From Planctomycetia bacterium (GTDB lineage Bacteria > Planctomycetota > MHYJ01 > WSZJ01), in the NCBI GenBank assembly GCA_020849035.1, contig JADLHC010000148.1, positions 1 to 40,704 on the forward strand: a stretch of DNA of 40,704 bases, in the 5' to 3' direction. This document shows, piece by piece, positions 1 to 7,585 of the stretch (position 1 is its first letter; every line of letters begins with the position of its first letter). Position numbers and translations under genes: made by a program. The notes beneath the pieces were generated by a model. The model worked only from the letters and a program-made list of their open reading frames with translations. It had not been told where the DNA came from and made no database searches.

Positions 1-1
1 C

Positions 2-835
2 ACCCTTCAGAGCCTGAGCGGAAACCCCGCGGGTCGGGCGGAGTCGGCCCTCGCACCGCCAGCTTCTCGCCAACCGACCACAGGGCCGACGCAGCCTGAC
101 CTGCGGGGTTTTTGCTCAGGCTCTGAGTACGAGGTTACCCTCGGGTTGGCACAGGAGTTGAGTAGTTCACTTCCAACCCTACAGAATCTTCCCGGAGCTT
201 CGGCCTACCTGCTGGAGCAGATGGCGGCCTCAACGCGAGCCGACTACATCCTAGTTGATATGAATCCTAGCCTTAGCTCGCTAAACCAGAACTTGCTCAT
301 GACGAGCGACGCCTTCCTAGTCCCGACCTCCCCAGATTACTTCTCGGTCATGGCAGTCGACTCGCTCGCAACCGTGCTGCCGAAGTGGGCAGCGTGGGCC
401 AGGAAAGCGCAGGAGCTGAAGGTCCTTTCTGAGGCAACCTATGCATTCCCCAAAACGATTCCGAAGTTCATCGGAACGATCATCCAGAAATTCCGTCCTC
501 GAAGTGGTGCGCCATCTTCAGGATTTCAGCAATGGGTAGACGAGATCAAACTCGCAGTCAAACAGAAGCTCGTTCCCGCACTCCGTGATGCGAAGATGAT
601 GCACCCCGCTTCGAAGTACAAAAAGGCCAAGATCTCCGATGACTACTGCCTGTCCGTCATTTCGGATTTCAATACCCTCATCGCAAAGGCCCAATCTTGC
701 AGGACACCCGTTTTTGCTCTCACTCCTGAGCAAATCGGCCAAGGGGGAAAGGTACTTGCGATCACGCTAAAGGCAAGAGACGCGTTCAGAACTTTGTTCG
801 AGGACCTCGCGAAAAAAGTGGAAATCCTAGCGTGA
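2..835 (+). CDS. ParA/MinD-like ATPase, 5'-truncated by repeat and window edge
   Basis: The recognisable protein starts at about 122 (Ser-Glu-Tyr-Glu-Val-Thr-Leu) and runs 237 residues. It has the middle and C-terminal part of a ParA/CobQ-type P-loop ATPase: a hydrophobic strand ending in an Asp (YILVDMNPS) and the stretch after it, SDAFLVPTSPDYF, typical of the family. The Walker A lysine region is missing and would lie left of the window. The frame stays open backwards through the palindromic repeat to base 2, so the repeat may be read in frame. The first start codon inside the window is TTG at 146, which would leave out conserved residues, so I treat the gene as partial. It lies 6 bp before a HEPN gene and probably forms an operon with it. 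Base composition is lower in GC than the rest of the window. Family assignment is firm; function (partition-like or defence-associated) is inference. Confidence 0.8.
   Translation, partial: TLQSLSGNPAGRAESALAPPASRQPTTGPTQPDLRGFCSGSEYEVTLGLAQELSSSLPTLQNLPGASAYLLEQMAASTRADYILVDMNPSLSSLNQNLLMTSDAFLVPTSPDYFSVMAVDSLATVLPKWAAWARKAQELKVLSEATYAFPKTIPKFIGTIIQKFRPRSGAPSSGFQQWVDEIKLAVKQKLVPALRDAKMMHPASKYKKAKISDDYCLSVISDFNTLIAKAQSCRTPVFALTPEQIGQGGKVLAITLKARDAFRTLFEDLAKKVEILA
7..128 (+). repeat. Palindromic repeat, left copy
   Basis: Positions 11-122 form a 112-bp unit with terminal inverted repeats of about 41 bp beginning AGCCTGAGC and ending GCTCAGGCT. Arms 11-51 and 82-122 match at 35 of 41 positions, and four of the six mismatches would be G:U pairs in RNA. 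The outer bases TCAG/CTGA extend the palindrome to 7-126. An identical inverted copy lies at 39085-39202 (118 bp identical including ACTCAG/CTGAGT). It looks like a MITE-like or intragenic palindromic element. It carries no gene of its own. Confidence 0.9.
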
Positions 836-841
836 GTTGAA

Positions 842-1444
842 GTGCTGACCGCCCTCACCAACTTCCATGCACACTTGGCACAGTATCGTGCCCTGGGAGC
901 GCTTTACAAGGCACTCATCGCCTCACCTCCGGCAGGCGTTGATCCCTCAGACGTGCTTCGCGCGGAACTCGTATTCGCCGTCAGCGCCTTCGACTTCTTC
1001 ATTCATGAGCTTGTGCGCCTTGGAGTGTCTCAAGCATTTCTCGCCCCCTCCAGACGCACTGCGGCCTTCAAGTCGTTCAAGGTTGAACTCTCATCAGTCG
1101 AAGCTGCCTTGACTTCTCCAGGGACCCTAGATTGGCTGAATCAAGAAGTGCTGAAGCAACATGGATGGCAGAGTTTCCAGAAGCCCGACAAGGTTGCCGG
1201 CGCGCTTTCGCTAATCACAAGCAAATCTGCTTGGCCTTCGATAGCTAAGTCACTCGGAAAACCAGAGGATGACGTGAAGACGGAACTCAGGCTGATCGTG
1301 GACAGGCGAAACAAGATCGCACACGAGGCAGATGTCGATCCAAGCTACCCAGGCGCCCGCTGGCCGATAACCGGTCCGGTGGTCGACCGTTCACTTGACT
1401 TCCTCGACGCGCTCGGTGACGCCGTTTACGCCGTTGTGAAGTAG
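842..1444 (+). CDS. HEPN-domain protein (RiboL-PSP-HEPN type)
   Basis: A 200-residue, mainly helical protein starting at GTG 842, six bases after the ParA-like stop. Near the C-terminus R156-N-K-I-A-H161 fits the R-x4-H motif that many HEPN families use as an RNase active site, within RRNKIAHEAD, a form often seen in RiboL-PSP-type HEPN proteins. No signal peptide or membrane segment is visible, so it should be cytoplasmic. Spacing suggests co-transcription with the ParA-like ATPase. A ribonuclease effector controlled by a P-loop partner is plausible, but is inferred from the families and context only. The GTG start is chosen for spacing; no strong ribosome-binding site is visible. Confidence 0.7.
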   Translation: MLTALTNFHAHLAQYRALGALYKALIASPPAGVDPSDVLRAELVFAVSAFDFFIHELVRLGVSQAFLAPSRRTAAFKSFKVELSSVEAALTSPGTLDWLNQEVLKQHGWQSFQKPDKVAGALSLITSKSAWPSIAKSLGKPEDDVKTELRLIVDRRNKIAHEADVDPSYPGARWPITGPVVDRSLDFLDALGDAVYAVVK

Positions 1445-1497
1445 TTCGATGTAGACACCTCAGAGCAGGCAGATCTCTTGGCTACCGAGGTTCTTAC

Positions 1498-3360
1498 GTG
1501 ATCGTTTACGGCGCGACCAAGAAGAAGTTCGTGGACGATGTGATGTCGAACGACATCGAGAACATCGTCCGCGACCGCTACACGCAGGCCACCGGCCGCC
1601 ACGTCGCGCCGCACGAGGTCCTCTCGTGGCGGCACTCTCTTCAGTTTGTCAACAACCTCCTCGCCGACAACGGAGTGCCGCAGAACACGGGAGTGTTCAT
1701 CGAGTACCACATCCAGCCGACAGCGAAGCGCATCGACCTGCTGCTGACCGGGATCGGCGAACGCGAGGAGCGGAACGTCGTGCTCGTCGAGCTCAAGCAG
1801 TGGGCAGAGGCGGAAGTCACGGAGATGGACGGGATCGTGAAGACGCAGCTTGGGAAGGCCGTGCGCGAAACGAACCACCCGAGCTATCAGGCATGGTCGT
1901 ACGCGTCGCTCCTGCGGGAGTTCAACGAGGCGCTGTACGTCGGGGGGATCCGGGTCCACCCGTGCGTGTACGCGCACAACTTCGGGCAGAAGGGCGTCCT
2001 GGACCACCCTTTCTATAAGCGGCACGTCGAGCGGGCGCCGCTCTTCCTGAAGGCGGACGCGCTTCGGCTCAGGGAGTTCATCAAGCAGCACATCCGGAAG
2101 GGCGACGACGGGCAGGTGATGTTCGAGATCGAAAAGGGGAAGATCCGGCCGAGCAAGATGCTGGCGGAGTCGATCGCGTCGATGCTCCAGGGGAACGAAG
2201 AGTTCGTGATGATCGACGACCAGAAGCTGGTGCTGGAGAAGGCGATGAGCCTCGTGAAGCGGGCCGAGGGCGGAAAAAAGCAGGTGTTCCTCGTCGAGGG
2301 CGGGCCCGGGACGGGAAAATCCGTGGTGGCGGTGAACCTGCTCGCACGGATGACCGGCGAGCGGCGGCTGGCCATGTACGTGACAAAGAACCAGGCGCCG
2401 CGCGTGATCTACGAGCAGAAGCTGGCGGGGTCGCTCAAGAAGTCGGAGATCGGGGCGCTCTTCAAAGGCTCGGCGTCGTTCACGAAGACGCAGCCGAACG
2501 CGTTCGAGATGCTCATCGCCGACGAGGCGCATCGGCTGAATCTGCGCTCGCAGTACATCGCTGGCGAAAACCAAGTGATGGAGCTGATCCGAGGGGCGCG
2601 GGTGACGGTGTTCTTCCTCGACGAGGACCAGCGGGTGACGCTGAAAGACATCGGGACGCGCGAAGAGATCGAAAGGTGGGCGAAGAAGCTCGGCGCGGAG
2701 ATCCACCGGGAGACGCTGGCGTCCCAGTTCCGGTGCAACGGGGCTGACGGGTACCTGCCGTGGCTGGACAACGCGCTGCAGATCCGCGAGACCGCGAACT
2801 TGTTTCTGAGCCCGGCGGAATTCGACTTCCAGATGATGGACACGGCGACGGCACTGCGAGAACGCATCATGGAGCTGAATAAGAAGGCGAACAAAGCACG
2901 GATGGTCGCGGGGTACTGCTGGGACTGGGTCTCCAAGAAGCGCGATCGAACGGCGATGGACATCCGGTTCCCCGAGTGCGGCTTCGCGGCCCAGTGGAAC
3001 CTCGACAAGGACGGCAGCCTCTGGATCCTCGCCCCCGAGTCGGTCCGAGAAGTCGGCTGCATCCACACCTGCCAGGGCCTCGAGCTCGACCACGTCGGCG
3101 TCATTGTTGGCCCGGACCTCGTGGTGCGCGACGGCAAGGTCGTCACCGACGGTCGCAAGAGGTCGTCCATGGACACTTCGATCCACGGCTTCAAGGGGAA
3201 GTTCGCGGAAGACCCCGTCGCGGCGCAGAAGATGGTCGAGCCGATCATCAAGAACACGTACCGGACGCTGCTAACTCGAGGGATGAAGAGCTGCTCGGTG
3301 TACTTCACGGACGCGGAAACTCGAGCGCACTTCAAAGGGCTCCTCAAAGACAACCGCTAG
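1498..3360 (+). CDS. DUF2075 nuclease-helicase fusion
   Basis: A 620-residue protein of two parts. Residues about 60-105 carry a PD-(D/E)xK-like pattern: E69, D80 in RIDLLLTG, and E98-x-K100 in VLVELKQW. From about residue 268 follows a superfamily 1-type P-loop helicase of the DUF2075/Schlafen-like group, with Walker A GGPGTGKS, Walker B IADEAHR, motif FFLDEDQR, LASQFRCNG, CIHTCQGLELD and a C-terminal NTYRTLLTRG. Such nuclease-helicase fusions occur often in defence islands, commonly beside MazG-like pyrophosphohydrolases; none is seen here. It starts at GTG 1498, 53 bp after the HEPN stop, and ends 5 bp from the convergent unknown gene. All recognisable motifs look intact. Target (DNA or RNA) is unknown. 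Confidence 0.85.
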   Translation: MIVYGATKKKFVDDVMSNDIENIVRDRYTQATGRHVAPHEVLSWRHSLQFVNNLLADNGVPQNTGVFIEYHIQPTAKRIDLLLTGIGEREERNVVLVELKQWAEAEVTEMDGIVKTQLGKAVRETNHPSYQAWSYASLLREFNEALYVGGIRVHPCVYAHNFGQKGVLDHPFYKRHVERAPLFLKADALRLREFIKQHIRKGDDGQVMFEIEKGKIRPSKMLAESIASMLQGNEEFVMIDDQKLVLEKAMSLVKRAEGGKKQVFLVEGGPGTGKSVVAVNLLARMTGERRLAMYVTKNQAPRVIYEQKLAGSLKKSEIGALFKGSASFTKTQPNAFEMLIADEAHRLNLRSQYIAGENQVMELIRGARVTVFFLDEDQRVTLKDIGTREEIERWAKKLGAEIHRETLASQFRCNGADGYLPWLDNALQIRETANLFLSPAEFDFQMMDTATALRERIMELNKKANKARMVAGYCWDWVSKKRDRTAMDIRFPECGFAAQWNLDKDGSLWILAPESVREVGCIHTCQGLELDHVGVIVGPDLVVRDGKVVTDGRKRSSMDTSIHGFKGKFAEDPVAAQKMVEPIIKNTYRTLLTRGMKSCSVYFTDAETRAHFKGLLKDNR

Positions 3361-3365
3361 GTGCG

Positions 3366-3986
3366 TCACGGTGTGACGCGAGAGCCGCTTCCAAAGGGGT
3401 CCGCGATGCCCAGCGAACGCAGCTCCGACTCCAGGTCGATCACAAGTTCTAACCATCCGTCGGGCAACCGCGACTTCACGATCCCGCCTTCGCGAGCATC
3501 GTGGTTGTACGACAGGACACGAATGTCCGCGGTTGCTTTCTTCAGCTTTCGAACAGCATGGGATCGCTTCACTGGAAAGAAGCTCGTCGCGACGTTGAAA
3601 CACTCTCCTTTCAACACCCTGCCGGTCTTCGTCACCGCAGCTAGATCACTCCCGTCCTCGTTCTCGAGGGCGAGGTGGATGGAGTCGAGAGAGTCACTTC
3701 CGAGAACCTCTCCTGCGTTCGACAAAAGGCGTCGGGCAGTGAGATACACCACGAGGTTTGACATGGCTCGATTTGCGATCTCGAAGACGCTGATCTCGGA
3801 CTTTTCCTCGCCTCTCGGGAATCGGTGGCGCTTCAGCATTCGAAAAAGTGCGAGGGGCCGTCGAGGAAGCTCCGGGAGGAGCAGCGCGTCGAGTTCCTCG
3901 ACGTAGCAGACGATCTTGCCGTCGATATCTCCGGCGGTTACGACCCTTGCGGGCCTTGGGGCTAAGCGCTTCACACTCTTTCGCAT
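3366..3986 (-). CDS. Unknown 206-residue protein at the island edge
   Basis: I do not recognise this protein. It starts at ATG 3986 and has a balanced globular composition, unlike the Ser/Arg-rich reading of the opposite strand, so I take the minus frame as real. Visible features are a first third with DGKIVCYVEELDALLLPELP, a helical middle, then alternating strands around KGECFNV and DIRVLSY. The late Glu-x-Phe pattern hints at a restriction-endonuclease-like fold, but I cannot identify a full catalytic set. It is convergent with the nuclease-helicase (stops 5 bp apart), and its start lies 7 bp beyond the end of the truncated RadC frame. GC content is lower than in genes to the right, so it belongs to the acquired block. 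Confidence 0.6.
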   Translation of the reverse strand: MRKSVKRLAPRPARVVTAGDIDGKIVCYVEELDALLLPELPRRPLALFRMLKRHRFPRGEEKSEISVFEIANRAMSNLVVYLTARRLLSNAGEVLGSDSLDSIHLALENEDGSDLAAVTKTGRVLKGECFNVATSFFPVKRSHAVRKLKKATADIRVLSYNHDAREGGIVKSRLPDGWLELVIDLESELRSLGIADPFGSGSRVTP

Positions 3987-3993
3987 AACGCGT

Positions 3994-4584
3994 TCAACTC
4001 GACAAGCACAAGTCCGGAACCCCGCTCCGATGATTGTGCGCGAGGATAACCGCCGCCGCCCCTTCCTTCAAAGCCGCGCGCGCCACTTCCCCGGGAAACG
4101 CGGCGGCGCGGTCGACGGTGCCGCGGGAGAGCTGGGCGGTGCGGAGGACGCGGTGGCGGGCGTCGAGGAGGAGGGCGACGACGACTTCCTGGGGTTCGGA
4201 GGCGAAGCGGGTGCGGAGGTAGTCGGCGACGAGGCGGGGGTGGGTGAGGGCGTCGGTGCGGGCGGCGTGGTCGCGGAGGTAGGCGGCGCCGGCGGCTTTG
4301 ACGGTCTGGAGGGCGGCGGCGACGGCGGGGCCGGCGCCGGGGACGGCGAGGAGGTCGGGGGCGGGGGCGTCGAGGACGCGGCCGAAGGAGCCGAAGCGGC
4401 GGAGGAGGGCGCGGGCGAGGGGTTTGGTGTCGCGGGTGCGGATGGCGAGGCCGAGGACGAGCTCGAGGATCTCGTGGTCGTCGAGGGCGTCGAGGCCGGC
4501 GCGCTCGAGGCGAGCGCGGAGGCGCTGGCGATGGCCGGCGGCGGGGTGGCGGGGGTGGGTGGGGGCTGGATGTGCGGCGCTCAT
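3994..4584 (-). pseudogene. radC: RadC-like JAB/MPN protein, 3' end lost
   Basis: The 196-residue frame from ATG 4584 has the RadC N-terminal helix-hairpin-helix part (DHEILELVLGLAI, then VPGAGPAVAAAL) and the MPN domain up to H183-N-H185 in VILAHNHRSG. In intact RadC this is followed by the Ser and Asp of the JAMM metal site and about 35 more residues ending in an aspartate-histidine motif. Here the sequence diverges right after HNHRSG and stops eight residues later. The metal site is therefore incomplete. The break coincides with the change to lower GC at the island edge, so I infer the 3' end was replaced when the left-hand block arrived. RadC function is poorly understood even when intact. 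Confidence 0.8.
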
Positions 4585-4685
4585 ACAGTCGACAGTCTGA
4601 CGAGGCCAAGGCGGCGAATCAAGACGTCCAGACGCAGATGCAGGCTCCCGGACATGCCTGGACGGTGGGCGCCGGGGACGGCGCA

Positions 4686-4715
4686 TTGCGCAGGCTCCAA
4701 CGAGACGGATAGAAT
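4686..4715 (+). promoter_or_regulatory. Promoter of MNT-HEPN operon
   Basis: TTGCGC at 4686-4691 and TAGAAT at 4710-4715 with an 18-bp spacer. The mntA start codon is only 8 nt beyond the -10 box, implying a nearly leaderless mRNA. Pattern seen directly; promoter activity is inferred. Confidence 0.55.
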
Positions 4716-4723
4716 CGGCTCGG

Positions 4724-5071
4724 ATGTCCACGTCCCCTCCTCCGGCGCAAGACGCGAAAACGACGCTCCGGCCCATCCTGGAGCGGCTCGTGGAGAGACT
4801 GCGCCCCGAGGAGATCTGGCTCTTCGGAAGCCGCGCCGAAGGTCGTGGCCGCCCGGACAGCGACTGGGATCTGCTCGTCGTCGTTCCAGACGGCGGCGAC
4901 GCGGGGCTGCTGGACCCGGTGGCGGCATGGCAGATGCTCCGCGGCCTGAACGTCCCGGTGGACGTCGTCCCCTGCACACGGCGCGAATTCGAGGAGGAGA
5001 AGCTCGAGATCGACTCGCTGCCGCGCGCGGCGTGGACCCGCGGAACGAGGCTCTATGTCCGTGCCTCGTAG
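4724..5071 (+). CDS. mntA: MNT-type nucleotidyltransferase antitoxin
   Basis: A 115-residue minimal nucleotidyltransferase. The signature GS-x10-D-x-D is exact: G35-S36 in WLFGSRAEG, then D47-W-D49, and a likely third carboxylate follows in VPVDVVP. In characterised type VII systems, MntA AMPylates the paired HEPN toxin and so blocks its RNase activity. The ATG at 4724 follows a TAGAAT box by 8 nt. The 3' end overlaps the HEPN start by 17 bp, which indicates translational coupling. The N-terminal 12 residues look disordered. Family is firm; the AMPylation role follows from the family. Confidence 0.88.
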   Translation: MSTSPPPAQDAKTTLRPILERLVERLRPEEIWLFGSRAEGRGRPDSDWDLLVVVPDGGDAGLLDPVAAWQMLRGLNVPVDVVPCTRREFEEEKLEIDSLPRAAWTRGTRLYVRAS

Positions 5072-5447
5072 GGTCGAGTCGTTCCTCGACCTGGCGGCGG
5101 CGGATGCGGCGGCCGCGCTGGTGCTGGCCGCGTCGAAGAACCGCTACGCCGCCTACCACTGCCAGCAGGCGGTCGAGAAGCTTGTGAAGGCGGTGCTCCT
5201 TCACCGGGGAAAGGAAGCCGGGGTGGAGCATCACCTCGACGTCCTGATCGCCAAGCTTGCCGACACGGACACGTGGAAGTCCAAACTGAAACCGTTCGAA
5301 ACATACTCGCCTTTCGCGACCGCGTGGCGCTATCCCGCCCCCGGCGGCCGGCTTCCCAAGGTTCCGGACCCGGCAGACGTCGCTTCCGATGCCACGAAGA
5401 TCGAGGCCCTCATCGTGGAAGCACGCGGGGAGTTGCTCAAGCCGTGA
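5055..5447 (+). CDS. HEPN toxin partner of MNT
   Basis: A 130-residue HEPN protein (Pfam HEPN, HEPN-MNT type). The helix AAYHCQQAVEKLVKAVLL is the family hallmark, and the later VEHHLDVLIAKLAD fits the usual H-x-L-x2-L segment. R30-x4-H35 is a candidate R-x4-H motif, although in this subfamily the catalytic arginine may lie elsewhere. It overlaps mntA by 17 bp. In studied pairs the HEPN protein is the RNase toxin and the nucleotidyltransferase modifies it. No signal peptide. The start ATG at 5055 gives the normal length for the family. Confidence 0.85.
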   Translation: MSVPRRVESFLDLAAADAAAALVLAASKNRYAAYHCQQAVEKLVKAVLLHRGKEAGVEHHLDVLIAKLADTDTWKSKLKPFETYSPFATAWRYPAPGGRLPKVPDPADVASDATKIEALIVEARGELLKP

Positions 5448-5614
5448 GTGGCAGTAGCGAAGAACTCGGCCGGCGGCGCGGTGGGCCCAAGAGCCGACTC
5501 AGGCGGAAGGCGCGCGAGTATGTTCTGGGTTACCGGCGTTTCCCGGAGACCCGCAGCGCGTTTCGCTCGGCAATGGCCGGGGCGAAGAGGCTGGCCGGGG
5601 AGCCGTGGAAGTGA
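5444..5614 (+). CDS. Small basic ORF coupled to HEPN gene
   Basis: A 56-residue frame from GTG 5444, whose GTGA overlaps the HEPN stop codon by 4 nt. The product is strongly basic, with RRRGGPKSRLRRKAREYVLGYRRF in its middle given here only as a run of Arg/Lys-rich helices (positions 5472-5550). It resembles no family I know. The overlap argues for a third coupled cistron, but GC-rich DNA readily gives open frames, so it could be spurious. Nothing else is visible in the 134 bp from its end to the next gene apart from a TAGATT box at 5731. Confidence 0.35.
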   Translation: MSGSSEELGRRRGGPKSRLRRKAREYVLGYRRFPETRSAFRSAMAGAKRLAGEPWK

Positions 5615-5748
5615 GGGCCGCCGACATCGACGCTCTCCCCGCGCGCGGAGGTCGGCCTCGCGCCGCGGGGACGGGGGGAGGCACTGCGCACGCCGGGGCC
5701 TTCTTGCACTTCCGCCGAACTTCCGCGCCGTAGATTCGTCTTAGGAGC

Positions 5749-6480
5749 ATGCACAAGAACCTCGCCTGCGCCGCCCTGGCCGCCGCGGCCGTCGTGATCG
5801 TCGGCGTTCTCCTGACCCGGGAGACTCCCCCGCTGCTTTCGTGGGCGACGGGCGTGGAGCCTCCGGCCCCCTCGACGCTGGTCTACCCGAACCCGGCACC
5901 CGCCGCGGCCGCGAAGAGGACGATTCCGGCCGCGGAGTTGCAGGCCTGGGGCGAGCGGCTGTCCGCGCGCCGCGCGGCGCAGCTCGAGAACCTCCGGATC
6001 TACGCTCTCGCCGGGCTTTACCCGCGCAACACCGACGCCCCCGACCGCCGGATTCCCGTCTTCGTCGACGACCGGGACACCGCCTGCGCCGTCGGCCACC
6101 TGATGCGGGCTTCCGGGCGTGAAGAGCTCGTCAGCTCGATCCGCCTCGGCGACAACCACGTGCGCGTCATGGACATCAAGGACGGCCCGGCGCTGGACTG
6201 GATCCTGACGAGCGGCTTCACGCAGGAGGAGTGCGCGCGGATCCAGCCGGACTACGATTTCAGGCGGCAGCGGGTGAAGGCCCCCGATCCGGCGGTCCGC
6301 TCGCACCTCCTCGACGTGCATGCCGAGCTCGTCGCGAACACGCGGCGAAGCCTGCAGACGGCCTGCTATCGGCTCGAGCAGCGGCTGTGCGAGGGTCCGG
6401 TCGCGGACGAGTGCCTGCGCGACGTGCAGGCGGTGTCGCTTCCGTACGACCCGGCGCTGGACAAGCTGACCCGGAGGTAG
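5749..6480 (+). CDS. Exported protein with a conserved cysteine-histidine patch, unknown function
   Basis: A 243-residue protein with an N-terminal hydrophobic segment (residues about 5-22) acting as signal peptide or anchor, then a Pro/Ala-rich linker. The folded part has YPRNTDAPDRRIPVFVDD, then DTACAVGHLMRASG, then WILTSGFTQEECARIQPDY. I have the impression that this block recurs in exported proteins of several phyla, but I know no assigned function. Two further cysteines near the C-terminus (YRLEQRLC, ADECLRD) could form a disulphide. The ATG at 5749 follows TAGATT (5731-5736) by 12 nt, and AGGAG lies immediately before it. It probably acts outside the cytoplasm. Confidence 0.75.
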   Translation: MHKNLACAALAAAAVVIVGVLLTRETPPLLSWATGVEPPAPSTLVYPNPAPAAAAKRTIPAAELQAWGERLSARRAAQLENLRIYALAGLYPRNTDAPDRRIPVFVDDRDTACAVGHLMRASGREELVSSIRLGDNHVRVMDIKDGPALDWILTSGFTQEECARIQPDYDFRRQRVKAPDPAVRSHLLDVHAELVANTRRSLQTACYRLEQRLCEGPVADECLRDVQAVSLPYDPALDKLTRR

Positions 6481-6740
6481 CCGCCCGGCCTCAGCGCGCC
6501 TTCGGCTTTGCCCGGAGCGCTTCTCGCGTCTCGGAAGGGACCCGAATCGTGGCCGAACCGCTCCCGGCCGGGATCTCCCGGGACTCCTCCGGGCCCCTCG
6601 TTCCCGTCGCGCCGTACTCCCCCGTCCGCCCCGTTCCAGTTCCGCACGCTCCCCCGCGCTCCGCGGCCCGTTTCCACGATTTCCGCCGGCCCGCGCCTTG
6701 CGTAACGCTCCCCCAACCCTTTCCGGAGCCCTCGCGGACC

Positions 6741-7547
6741 ATGCTGATCCCCCTTCGCACCGACGCCCCGCTGTACCACCGCCCGCTGGCCACGATCGGG
6801 GTCCTTGCCGCGAACGTCGCGGTGTTCGCGTGGATGCTGGGCGCGCCGAAGGAGAGCATCGCTCCGCTCATCCTGCGCTACGGCGAGTGGGCGCCTTACC
6901 AGTGGATCACGAGCGTCTTCCTGCATTCCGGGTACCTGCACCTCGCCGGGAACCTGCTGTTCCTGTGGATCTTCGGGACGGTCGTCGAAGGGAAGGTCGG
7001 CGCGGTGCGATTCCTGTCCATCTACGCCGTGATCGCGATCGCCTCGGGCTGCCTCGAGCAGACGGTGATGATGGGCGGGCAGGGCGGGTCGGTGGGCGCG
7101 AGCGGGGTGATCTACGGGCTCATGGCGATCTCGATGATCTGGGCGCCGGAGAACGAGGCGGAGTGCCTGTTCCTGCTGGGCGTCTGGGGCCGGCGGGTGG
7201 ACGTGAGGCTGCGGACGCTGGTGGTCCTCTACCTGGGGCTGCAGGTGCTGGACGTGCTGATCGGCGGATTCCGCACGAGCGCGGCGCTGCACCTTGTCGG
7301 CGCGGCGGCGGGCCTGCCGATCGGGATCGGGATGCTGAAGCTCGGCTGGGTGGACTGCGAGGGCTGGGACTGGTTCTCGCGGCGCGACCCGCCGGCGCCG
7401 ACGGTGCGTTCGTCGCGGGGAGTCGCGACGGTGCAGTCGGGGTGGGCCCGGCCGGCTGTGAACGCGGTCTGGGCGAAGGACGAGGACCGGTACATCGAGC
7501 TGGAAGAGCCGGTCCGGGGGCGCGTCCCGGGGGACGGGAAGCGGTAG
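6741..7547 (+). CDS. Rhomboid-family intramembrane serine protease
   Basis: A 268-residue multi-pass membrane protein. Rhomboid landmarks are in order: HSGYLHLAGNLLFLWIFG (His67/Asn71 region), the catalytic serine S121 in GASGVIYG, and the catalytic histidine H184 in AALHLVGAAAG. The L1-loop W-R motif is replaced by GEWAPYQWITSVFLH. Start ATG 6741 is chosen because it begins a conserved N-terminus (PLRTDAPLYHRP) just before TM1; the open frame extends further upstream without support. About 60 residues after the last helix form a charged cytoplasmic tail. The preceding 260 bp (6481-6740) are very C-rich, with no recognisable feature. Substrate unknown. Confidence 0.88.
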   Translation: MLIPLRTDAPLYHRPLATIGVLAANVAVFAWMLGAPKESIAPLILRYGEWAPYQWITSVFLHSGYLHLAGNLLFLWIFGTVVEGKVGAVRFLSIYAVIAIASGCLEQTVMMGGQGGSVGASGVIYGLMAISMIWAPENEAECLFLLGVWGRRVDVRLRTLVVLYLGLQVLDVLIGGFRTSAALHLVGAAAGLPIGIGMLKLGWVDCEGWDWFSRRDPPAPTVRSSRGVATVQSGWARPAVNAVWAKDEDRYIELEEPVRGRVPGDGKR

Positions 7548-7585
7548 CCTGTCCCGGCGGTCGGCGCGGGGCGCATAATCCGGGG

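Noticed and set aside
3916..5187. Long plus-strand frame rich in Gly, Glu and Ala
   Set aside because: Low-complexity antisense of the RadC frame in GC-rich DNA; no conserved motif.
6491..6871. Minus-strand 126-codon frame across the rhomboid start
   Set aside because: Gly/Arg/Ser-rich composition without motifs; overlaps the well-supported rhomboid N-terminus.
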